Below, in pieces: positions 10,201-15,689 of a stretch of DNA of 15,689 bases. Under the pieces are notes generated by a model that saw only the letters and a list, made by a program, of their open reading frames with translations, was not told the DNA's origin and searched no databases. The DNA is from Phoronis ovalis (taxonomy: Eukaryota > Phoronida > Phoronidae), in NCBI GenBank assembly GCA_028565635.1, contig JAOXYB010026712.1:1-15689 (forward strand). Reading direction: 5' to 3'. A program made the translations under genes and the position numbers. The stretch's first letter is position 1. Each line of letters opens with the position of its first letter.

Positions 10201-13049
10201 CGTAGGCATTCACCATGATTGATCAAAACAGAGATGGTTTTATCGATGTCGAAGATCTTAAAGACATGTTTGCTTCACTAGGTAAATTATAACAATATAG
10301 TTGCTAGTCTAATAACATTGCTGTTTAGTTGTATACTATTCGGGATTGATAAATGAACACGGTGTGTTAGTATTAATACATGTAACCAATCAAACTGGAT
10401 AGGATCATGGTTTTAATGTGTCACAGCTATCAAAAATATGTCAAGTTTAGAAGCTTTGCATTTTGTATATAGATCTACGTAGTCATAATAAAACCATGCT
10501 AAAATTTGGAATGTTACATATAGTTTCTGATTTCTTGTTTCTGTACAGTACTGTAACATTTACTTGTGTGCGTCAAAGTTTAGCTACGAAATTTAGCCAG
10601 ATATATGCCTGCTTTGTTGCACTATGATTTATGAGTTTCTAGATTTTCAGACTGTAATGCCGTCATCGTTAGAATACCAGTATGTAAATTTTATCTTGTA
10701 GGCTGCTGTATTTTCTCTATTGCACTCTACGTATAGCATTGTACTAGTCCCACATTTACTGGCATGCTGTTTGATCCTCTGATTCTAATTGCACTTTAAA
10801 CATCTAACAACTTTAAAAGACCTTAGGACAAATAACATAATTCTATTTCATACTAGTTTTAAGCACTACTTTAGCTCCCATTGCAGTAATGTATTATCCT
10901 TGCACCAAGCTATGTACAGTACCCCATAGTAGTAATAGTTTCGCGTTAATGAAAAGAGCTCAGAGTATGATTTGTATACCCACATTGTTGTCTTACGTGA
11001 TAGTTCCTGTGTTTATATCAAATAATTAATGCAATAACCGTACTATGAAAGATAGATCCAGAATTTGTTGTACGATAATTAGTCAAATTTTAACTCAGCT
11101 TAGACTTTTATGATAAATAGAAACACTGGGTTCTAAATTCGCGACTAATTGTATTGCATTTATTATTAAACCATAATTGCTTTCCTCTTTAAAAATGTGC
11201 TGACCTACAAGATATTCCCGCGAATTTAATATTGTAAGACTTTGCTACTTATACCCATGTATATGTTAAAAAAACCCTGAATGTGCGTACTTCACGGGTA
11301 TCACATTTATGTCCACCTTTACTATCCTTATTTCCCTCCTTCCTCACCTTTCACCTTCATGTTGCACTCCCCGTTCATTTTCAGGACGTACACCTAAGGA
11401 CTCGGTACTGAATGAAATGGTATCTGAAGCACCTGGACCTCTAAACTTCACAATGTTTTTAACATTATTCGGTGAAAAACTTCATGGTAAGGCAAAGCAG
11501 GCTATTTAGGGCAGTTTGCTTGAAAGTAGGGATTGTTTAGGTAGCTAGTTTTATGTTAAATGATTAATTTTGCGCCCACAGGCAGGGAGCCAAAGGAATC
11601 CGAATTGAAGGATATGCTTAAGGAATGCCCAGGGCAGCTTAACTTTACCATGTTTCTTACTTTGTTTGGTGAAAAAATGCACGGTAAGTATAAATTGATC
11701 ACACTACAGTAGAAAGCTTTATTTTTTAACACAGTTGCTCAACAGCGTAGATGTCTCGTATGTGTTGGCGGATCGAATCTCGTTCGTGAGTCTCAAGGAC
11801 TCGTTGTTCCAAACGTTGATGGTCTTAAAGTGGGACAAAGTCTCACTGTTGCCAATAAAACAGTTGGTGATATTTGCATGTTCTGTAGCTAGTTGTGGGT
11901 TTTATTAGATATTACATCATACTCAGCGTCCAAGTATGAGTTGTGTGTTAAGATTGGAACATCGATTTTCCTAATTTACATTAAAAAGTTGCCATCGAAT
12001 CCGTCGTACCACAAGTAGTGTATGCTGGTTTTCTTTATCTGCTCGGTTTGTGGCTGTAGGTGTATAAGTCATGAAATCTGCTAAAAGAGAAAGTGTATCC
12101 ATGACGCATAATATATTGATCTCTACAACGTATTTGACAATGTCCGAATGTGTTTACAGGCACAGATCCCGAAGACACGATTAAAAATGCTTTTGCTATG
12201 TTTGACGCAGATGGCAAAGGAACGCTCGACGAAGAATAGTATGTATTGTGATCATAGCTTAATGTATAAAATCAATGCACGACTCGAAAAATAGTTTAAT
12301 AACATTTCCAAAATGTTTGAAGTACACATTTTCAGTTAACGGAGACGTTCCTTTATACTTCAGTGTTTTGTGACACTAATGCCTTCTCATATTGAGCAGT
12401 TTTATGGCAGTGGTTTGTTTTCGATAAATGTACGTTTATTGTCTAACAAAAAAGAAAGTAAGAGTTTGTTTGCGATAAATAACCCAACTGATTTAAGGTA
12501 TTATGGATCATTTTTCGTTTCTTTGACTCTGCACTAAAGTTTTAGCGATATGTATTAATTACAGTTTAAATGATGTACTTATTTGCAGCATCAAAGATCT
12601 ACTGATGAATATGGGAGACAATTTCACTAAAGATGAGGTAAATGTATACTACTTACTGTTTATCCTGTAGTAAATAAGTAATAGAAATTTCGCAATAATG
12701 AAGTGAAATATAAAACTAATCAACTATATTGACGTAAAAACGAGATGGGAACCGATACACGGCAATTCTCTTTCAAAACGTTTTTAAAGATTTTTATGGG
12801 AATCCGAATTTTGCATGGCAAAGCAGCTTGCTCACCGTGTGGGTTCATGGGGAAAATGCAAATTCTCCAAGTTTAGACGACTGTGTCGCTTTGTAAATTT
12901 ACCGTTCAAATGCTTAAACAGCAAGTAACTAATTTTTTACTTTTGGTTTACAGATTAAACAGACATGGAAGGAAGCCCCAATTAAAAACAAAACGTTTGA
13001 TTACATCAAATTTGTGGAGCTGGTCAAGCGTGGTAAAGAAGAAGACTAA
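4274..13049 (+). CDS. MRLC: Myosin regulatory light chain, spliced gene with alternative exons 2a/2b/2c and 4a/4b
   Basis: This is the regulatory light chain of myosin II, which wraps the second IQ motif of the heavy-chain lever arm and sets contractile activity by phosphorylation or, in molluscs, by supporting Ca2+ regulation. The coding join is 4274-4285, one of (7953-8099, 8415-8510 or 8799-8864), 10206-10281, one of (11385-11486 or 11582-11683), 12160-12238, 12589-12637 and 12954-13049. Every junction has GT/AG borders and matching phase (0,0,1,1,2,0). Products are 186, 169 or 159 residues, within the usual RLC range. In the 169-residue form the intact EF-hand loop is residues 42-53 (D,N,D,F,D,D ligands). 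The third loop, 111-122, is degenerate (Lys at position 5, Tyr at 12), as is normal in RLCs. Family identity is very secure; use of the alternative exons is inferred from sequence alone. Confidence 0.95.
4286..7952 (+). other. Intron 2, long intron before the exon-2 cluster
   Basis: This 3.67 kb AT-rich intron ends with TTTGATTTTAG before exon 2a. The only structure I see is the inverted repeat at 5030-5132 and an odd-length palindrome at 7254-7270. A TATAAAAA at about 4929 could be an internal promoter, but no donor-bearing first exon after it is convincing. Readings of 60-73 codons at 6450-6671 (minus) and 6966-7148 (plus) look random. Confidence 0.5.
5030..5132. repeat. MITE-like inverted repeat / long hairpin in intron 2
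   Basis: The left arm TCCTACACTTTTTGCAAA (5030-5047) matches the reverse complement of 5114-5132 at all 18 bases, with one extra G at 5120. The loop is 66 bases and AT-rich. Such a match so close by is unlikely by chance. No clear target-site duplication is visible, although TA lies near both ends. It could be a small miniature inverted-repeat element or simply an intronic hairpin. Confidence 0.5.
7953..8099 (+). CDS. Alternative exon 2a: long basic Gly/Ser-rich N-terminus with RASS site
   Basis: The exon is 147 nt (49 residues), phase 0 at both ends, flanked by TTTTAG and donor GTAAAA. It has a charged extension rich in Ser, Arg, Lys, Asp and Gly (exon residues 1-29). Then comes [11 protein letters not shown], a basic-flanked Ser-Ser at the position of the RLC phospho-site (protein residues 36-37), and the shared helix A sequence [13 protein letters not shown]. 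Long N-terminal extensions are known in insect muscle RLCs, where they can tether the light chain to actin; that role here is inference. The frame stays open past the donor for 54 codons, so intron retention or the downstream GTs at about 8130 and 8145 are possible but less likely. Confidence 0.9.
8100..8414 (+). other. Intron between exons 2a and 2b with GGTAT repeats
   Basis: This 315-base spacer contains three perfect GGTAT units at 8169-8183 followed by GACGCGGAAC. A similar pentamer run starts at the donor of exon 2c. The stretch just after exon 2a is purine-rich and stays in frame with the exon until a TGA near 8259. No further exon is seen. Confidence 0.5.
8415..8510 (+). CDS. Alternative exon 2b: phosphorylatable smooth/non-muscle-type N-terminus
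   Basis: The exon is 96 nt (32 residues), phase 0 at both ends, preceded by ATTTCAG and followed by the weaker donor GTTTGT. It encodes Lys/Arg-rich [12 protein letters not shown], then [12 protein letters not shown] and SEIQEFKE. The Thr-Ser pair falls at protein residues 19-20, next to the Thr18/Ser19 that myosin light-chain kinase and Rho kinase phosphorylate in vertebrate RLC, with the expected upstream Arg and Lys. It is the version closest to generic smooth and non-muscle RLC. In the last 16 codons it differs from 2a by one residue (Thr/Ser) but by seven silent changes, showing an old duplication kept by selection. Confidence 0.93.
8511..8798 (+). promoter_or_regulatory. Intron between 2b and 2c with possible muscle splicing-factor sites
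   Basis: The intron contains TGCTGCT (8639-8645) and, six bases later, TGCATG (8651-8656). UGCAUG is the RBFOX site and UGC-rich motifs bind Muscleblind. Both families control muscle exons in animals, and RBFOX sites downstream of an exon usually promote its use, here 2b. Each motif is short and could be chance; their closeness and position between alternative exons are the reason to record them. Confidence 0.35.
8799..8864 (+). CDS. Alternative exon 2c: short N-terminus without phospho-site
   Basis: The exon is 66 nt (22 residues), phase 0 at both ends, after ACAATAG and before donor GTATAG. It reads [11 protein letters not shown] followed by [11 protein letters not shown]. The QIQEFKE helix is kept exactly, but the TSN/SSN phospho-motif is gone. 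The NVL..(x)PQ.QIQE pattern resembles the short scallop-type RLC N-terminus, which is not a kinase target in the usual way. The frame is open and the helix conserved, so this looks like a working exon, not a relic. Both splice sites are weaker than those of 2a. If it is not used, it is a decayed third copy. Confidence 0.75.
8865..10205 (+). other. Intron after exon 2c, no constitutive exon seen
   Basis: This 1.34 kb intron runs from the 2c donor to TTTTCGTAG before exon 3. It begins with imperfect GGTAT-type pentamers (8864-8888). One further TGCATG lies at 9404-9409. A minus-strand reading of 133 codons occupies 9655-10056 and is listed separately. I looked for a fourth copy of the QIQEFKE exon here and found none. 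Confidence 0.5.
9655..10056 (-). other. Antisense open reading frame of 133 codons inside intron, unrecognised
   Basis: This is by far the longest open reading frame in the window apart from spliced exons and lies in a less AT-rich patch (about 9820-10056). The protein is rich in Cys, Lys, Phe and Val, with no signal peptide, no membrane span and no motif I recognise. A second minus-strand frame is also open for 80 codons across 9809-10051, so the openness may reflect base composition, not coding. It could be a transposon fragment, a single-exon gene nested antisense in the intron, or chance. I assign no function. Confidence 0.15.
10206..10281 (+). CDS. Exon 3, constitutive: EF-hand 1 of the RLC
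   Basis: The 76-nt exon runs from phase 0 to phase 1 between TTTTCGTAG and GTAAAT. It encodes [20 protein letters not shown] and then MFASLG (the last Gly is split). The loop has D, N, D, F, D and D at ligand positions 1, 3, 5, 7, 9 and 12. This is the divalent-cation site typical of RLC lobe 1, with Asp rather than Glu at position 12. It is the only intact metal site in the protein. The exon serves all isoforms and ends in the first base of a Gly codon, which both exon 4 versions complete. Confidence 0.96.
10282..11384 (+). other. Intron 3 with long pyrimidine tract at its end
   Basis: The 1.1 kb intron is AT-rich and without a recognisable exon. Its last ~70 bases (about 11312-11384) are dominated by C and T, with CCCTCC, CTTCCTC and CACCTTTCACC runs before TTTTCAG. 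This is much stronger than the other acceptors of the gene. Such long tracts bind U2AF and also the repressor PTB, so it is a likely control point for choosing exon 4a. Confidence 0.6.
11385..11486 (+). CDS. Alternative exon 4a: second lobe, version [17 protein letters not shown]
   Basis: The 102-nt exon is phase 1 at both ends, so it can be swapped for 4b without changing frame. It starts after TTTTCAG and ends at GTAAGG. It encodes [18 protein letters not shown] and then [15 protein letters not shown]. This is the degenerate EF-hand 2 region that packs against the heavy-chain IQ helix; [13 protein letters not shown] is a hallmark RLC segment. Compared with 4b, 24 of 34 residues are the same, and [13 protein letters not shown] is identical while 7 of its 13 codons differ silently. 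Retaining the following intron would give a stop after seven codons. Confidence 0.93.
11582..11683 (+). CDS. Alternative exon 4b: second lobe, version [17 protein letters not shown]
   Basis: This exon is exactly the same length (102 nt) and phase as 4a and lies only 95 bases downstream. It follows CCCACAG, which has a weak pyrimidine tract, and ends at a strong donor GTAAGTA. It encodes [18 protein letters not shown] and then [15 protein letters not shown]. Differences from 4a are in the first half (more Lys and Glu, and Cys in place of Ala), and the core helix is unchanged. Ala-Pro-Gly is the commoner family form, so the Cys is unusual. The pair should be used one at a time. Confidence 0.93.
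11684..12159 (+). other. Intron between exons 4b and 5
   Basis: This 476-base intron opens with GTAAGTATAA and closes with TGTTTACAG. Its middle, about 11731-11890, is less AT-rich than other introns and includes a tRNA-like segment listed separately. No exon duplicate is present. Confidence 0.6.
11733..11885 (+). mobile_element. Possible tRNA-derived SINE fragment
   Basis: The segment has a tRNA-like order: GTTGCTCAACAGCGTAGA at 11734-11751 recalls a D-arm/A-box region. About 20 bases on, GGATCGAATCT (11770-11780) resembles the B-box GGTTCGANNCC with two mismatches. A less AT-rich tail of about 100 bases follows. tRNA-derived SINEs with this head are common in mollusc and other lophotrochozoan introns. 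No terminal tail repeat or target duplication is clear, so this is a degraded copy or a chance resemblance. Confidence 0.35.
12160..12238 (+). CDS. Exon 5, constitutive: linker and third EF-hand
   Basis: The 79-nt exon (phase 1 to phase 2) lies between TTTACAG and a strong donor GTATGT. It encodes [19 protein letters not shown] and then KGTLDEE with a split Tyr. TDPE(D/E)[10 protein letters not shown] is a clear RLC signature, starting the C-terminal lobe after the central linker. The loop [12 protein letters not shown] has Lys at position 5 and Tyr at 12, so it should not bind calcium well, as in other RLCs. Confidence 0.96.
12239..12588 (+). other. Intron 5, nothing else seen
   Basis: This 350-base AT-rich intron opens with GTATGT and ends ATTTGCAG. 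I see no duplicate exon or repeat in it. Confidence 0.7.
12589..12637 (+). CDS. Exon 6, constitutive: helix between EF-hands 3 and 4
   Basis: The 49-nt exon enters in phase 2 (completing Tyr) and leaves in phase 0 at donor GTAAAT. It encodes [16 protein letters not shown]. The (L)xxMGDxFTxDE block is one of the most conserved parts of RLCs, leading into EF-hand 4. The acceptor is ATTTGCAG. Confidence 0.95.
12638..12953 (+). other. Intron 6, nothing else seen
   Basis: The 316-base intron ends with a T-rich tract and GGTTTACAG. It contains a single TGCATG at 12812-12817. No other exon is evident. Confidence 0.7.
12954..13049 (+). CDS. Exon 7, last coding exon: C-terminal EF-hand and stop
   Basis: The exon begins in phase 0 after TTTACAG and reads [20 protein letters not shown] and then [11 protein letters not shown], ending in TAA at 13047-13049. 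The EAPI....FDYIKF pattern is the fourth, non-binding EF-hand of RLC. The charged Lys/Gly/Glu tail is usual for the family. The stop is followed by a long noncoding stretch, so this is the terminal exon. Confidence 0.95.
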   Translation: MKQTWKEAPIKNKTFDYIKFVELVKRGKEED

Positions 13050-14115
13050 ATTGTAATAGATGCTTAATTCCGTGATATTTCACATCTTTTGCACCTCCTC
13101 AAACTCAAGAACGTTTTTACCTAAATTTAATTTCGAACTTTTTGGCGTTACAATAAGAAATTGTGTTTGTAGGACTTATTGTTGTAGTCAGTGCAACACA
13201 CGATTAGACTGTACCAACATTTATGAAATAGACAGTTGTACCATTTGAAACTAGTGTACCCTTACGTAGTCGAAACGGTGCAGGAAGAAATAGATTGGTA
13301 GTATTTAGTAAATGGAAACAGTAGCTGTGTAGTAGACATTCTCAAGTCTGCTTGGCCAAAGTGTATTAATCATTCCAAAATACATGATCAGAGCCATTTA
13401 TTTGTGCTTTAATCAGGGCCCCATACGGGCTTGTGATATAAACATTGTGTGCCCTTATATTCCAAGCCTGTGTGGTTGTTTACCATCCCTTTTACATTCT
13501 TTAATCCTGTCTGTAATTGAAAACACTAGCAGGCAGTCAAGATGATAGAAATTGGCGGGTAAATATCAGTAGTATTGTTGTGATGTTACGAGCGCCCTTT
13601 TTACCAACAATAAATACATTACGACAATATTATGCATCCCACAATTACTATGCATCGTACAATCGTATTGTAATTGCAGACAGGAACACTAAAGAGTTAC
13701 TGTTGGCCTAGAAGGGTTGAGGCTAAAATTAGAATTGTAGTTTTTACATTGATACACCTTTACTGAAACCGACAATATATGCAACAGCATATGTGCGAGC
13801 TGTTTCCAAAAATAAACCTTCCCTAATATGAGTAGGGGGAAAGCAAAACTGTATATCATGTAACACAAATAAGTTTCAGAATGCATCTGTGGAGTTACTC
13901 TTGTATATGGGTACCCAATATATGTGGGTGGCTCCTAAAGAGCATGTGCAAACATTTTGAGAGATATTGTTGGATATCTTGTATGTTTATATAGTGTAGA
14001 ACAAGTACTTGATCTACTGTAAGAGTTTTTATATCTCTTGTTTAAACTCATGGCCATTGTGTGGAGTGTTTGTAGCCTTTTTGTATTTAATGCAATAAAC
14101 TGTGCACAGCTAAAA
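13050..14115 (+). other. 3' untranslated region of the RLC gene
   Basis: From the stop to the best polyadenylation signal there is no acceptor-coding structure. Chance readings at 13060-13248 and 13517-13711 (plus) and 13689-13886 (minus) show no family features. Earlier AATAAA hexamers at 13609 and 13811 could give shorter transcripts. A 3' UTR of about 1 kb is ordinary for an abundant muscle mRNA. Confidence 0.6.
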
Positions 14116-14138
14116 ATACGCTTTTCTTCGTTTTAATT
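14094..14138 (+). terminator. Main polyadenylation site candidate
   Basis: AATAAA at 14094-14099 is followed by CA-containing sequence (likely cleavage near 14106-14118) and a T-rich downstream element, CTTTTCTTCGTTTTAATTT, at 14121-14139. This has the full layout of a poly(A) site. Another AATAAA at 14156-14161 is a weaker alternative. Confidence 0.6.
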
Positions 14139-14139
14139 T

Positions 14140-14500
14140 GGTAAACTAGAAGTGAAATAAAGCAGTCCAAGAGAAAAAAATGTTACACATACGAGTGTGG
14201 ATGTCATGCTGGCAGAAAATATGAACCACATTTGCAGAATTCGTCTTTCAGGAGTTCCCTCCATTTTCATTTCCACTTTCAACTCATTGGATAAATGTAT
14301 CTCCACAAAGGACCACTATTTATCGATACTGGCAAATTTGATGATGGGCGAGTATATAGAGAAGTGGGTACAAATTTATTGGTTTGTGCAGTGCAAGCCA
14401 ACCATCAGTAAGTAGTCTAGGCAGGCAGTATTGGTTCCAAGAAGAAGAGCAAGTGATGTCAATATCCATATTGCAAGAGATCTCTAAAAAAAGAATAAAA
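14140..14500. other. Intergenic stretch between two possible 3' ends
   Basis: The 72-codon plus-strand reading at 14197-14415 lies beyond the likely poly(A) site and has no recognisable motif; I treat it as chance. Nothing else is seen. Confidence 0.5.
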
Positions 14501-14504
14501 TTTG

Positions 14505-15689
14505 GAAAAATAAATTAAAATGAGATTTATTGTATCTTTATAATACATTTCACTACGTACTATTTAAATCTGCATAGAATCGATAAACTCTAACTAACCT
14601 TGTTAAATTATTTATCAATAACATCTACAGGTATCCAATTCAGAATGTACAAGATCCTTTATCAGTTACCTGTCCCCATATTTAGTTATTGACCTCCAGA
14701 ATTCCCAAACCAATTACCAGCTTCTAATTCAACAACAAATTAAGAAGTATGTGATTACATAATTTCTCAAACTTGATGCAATTTCAATTGAAAAAATTAT
14801 TATCGCTTCTGAAACTTTAAAAATCACTGGCCACTCTTCTTAGCTGTAATTTCAGATAATCTGGAAATATCTACAAGTGCTCATGAATATCTAGCAAGTC
14901 CGATTTAATAGTGATTCGGATTACTGATGTATTTGTATACTTGAAGTGGCTAAACAATAAAAATAATAGCACTACTACACAGGAAGCAACATGAAGGAAA
15001 GTCAGCAAAAGCCTTCCATGCCCCCTCCTACATATGAACAGCTACAAGGCAACTGTCCAGTAAATTGCACTTTTTAATTGTTTGGAGTGACTTCCCTTGA
15101 AAATTTTCAAATTGCAGACCAAACAACTATCCATACTTCTCTTAGCTACTGGCTTATAAAATGATCAGTTAATAGTTCTACAGTTAGTAACAGGTTTTGA
15201 CAAAATGTGTGCTCACAGGCATTTTTGATTTTGTCTACATTTACATGTACAACTAAGTATTTGGCATTAAAGATCTCAAAATTAACATGGAATGACAAAA
15301 TATATCATCTTTACAACAAAATACAGGTACATAAAATATATTAAATTCTTTCACACGGTGTTCTTGAAATTTTTTTAAAATTTTAAAGACAACATACAAA
15401 GTATTAGAATACAAAATTGCATATACCCATAATTTGGCGAAACTAAAGCATCTAAAAAGACACTGAACGTTTGAAAGATAAACGTAAATTTTTATAACAT
15501 TCTTAATTATAAAAATGTCATATATGATAAGGTAACTCGATATTTTTAAACAATAAGCTTCAGCATTGTCTGCCCAAGGTAATGCCTTAGTTTTTAGCCT
15601 AGTAAAGCTAAAATCATTGTCAAACTAGTAATAAACAATACTTATAGAAAATACATTGCTGCATATGCAGTTCTACTATAGGTAATATG
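14505..15689 (-). other. Possible 3' UTR of a convergent minus-strand gene
   Basis: On the minus strand AATAAA occurs at 14531-14526. Past it, the minus strand is T-rich (reverse complement of the A-run at about 14487-14495), which is a poly(A)-site layout. The region has no open frame of 60 codons on either strand and is very AT-rich, as 3' UTRs often are. A plus-strand 28-codon frame at 14991-15077 containing MPPPTYEQLQG is too short to call. The gene body would lie outside the window. Confidence 0.25.

Noticed and set aside
11309-11509. 66-codon frame starting at an ATG upstream of exon 4a, as a possible alternative first exon
   Set aside because: The upstream part is the translated pyrimidine tract (Ser/Leu/Pro-rich), and the strong TTTTCAG acceptor explains the exon; a protein starting there would lack the N-terminal lobe.
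14991-15077. 28-codon frame with MPPPTYEQLQG, a PPxY-like motif
   Set aside because: Too short, no splice donor in a sensible place and no homology that I can recognise; kept only as a note.
1-15689. CRISPR arrays, bacterial operons, rRNA or intact tRNA genes
   Set aside because: No regular spacer repeats, no ribosome-binding-site/ORF organisation and no conserved rRNA or complete cloverleaf sequence; the gene is spliced and eukaryotic.

Overview
The window is AT-rich animal nuclear DNA. It holds one interrupted gene on the + strand, flanked by noncoding sequence. The gene encodes a myosin regulatory light chain (RLC), the EF-hand subunit that clamps the lever arm of conventional myosin II. 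Joining conserved exon peptides across GT/AG splice sites gives one continuous frame from an ATG at 4274 to a TAA at 13047, with all intron phases consistent. The protein (motifs [49 protein letters not shown] and EAP..N.TFDYIKF) looks most like RLCs of lophotrochozoans (mollusc, annelid or brachiopod type). That placement comes from recalled family features, not from a search. Nothing bacterial is present, and almost all ORFs of 60-88 codons are chance readings in introns or readings that run out of a true exon.

Layout: 1-1443 is upstream flank with a short palindromic repeat at its left edge. A plausible TATA/initiator promoter and an untranslated first exon lie near 1412-1507, followed by a 2.76 kb intron. 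A 19-nt exon (4267-4285) carries the start codon and only four residues (MAEE). After a 3.67 kb intron containing an 18-bp inverted repeat come three alternative versions of the N-terminal exon: 2a (7953-8099), 2b (8415-8510) and 2c (8799-8864). Constitutive exon 3 (10206-10281) carries the one intact EF-hand loop. Next are two alternative versions of the following exon, 4a (11385-11486) and 4b (11582-11683). Constitutive exons 5, 6 and 7 follow (12160-12238, 12589-12637, 12954-13049). The 3' UTR probably runs to an AATAAA at 14094. The last ~1.2 kb has no gene on the + strand and may be the 3' UTR of a convergent - strand gene.

The most interesting feature is the pair of tandem exon clusters. 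If one exon is chosen from each, the locus can make 3 x 2 = 6 RLCs of 186, 169 or 159 residues. Exon 2b supplies a smooth/non-muscle-type phosphorylation site (QRATSNVF). Exon 2a supplies a long basic Gly/Ser-rich extension with RASSNVF. Exon 2c lacks the phospho-site and resembles the short, unphosphorylated scallop-type N-terminus. Exons 4a and 4b change the surface of the second EF-hand lobe but keep an identical core. One gene could therefore switch its myosin between phosphorylation-regulated and non-phosphorylatable forms by splicing. I know of no description of this exact arrangement, but I could not search for one, and transcript evidence is needed.
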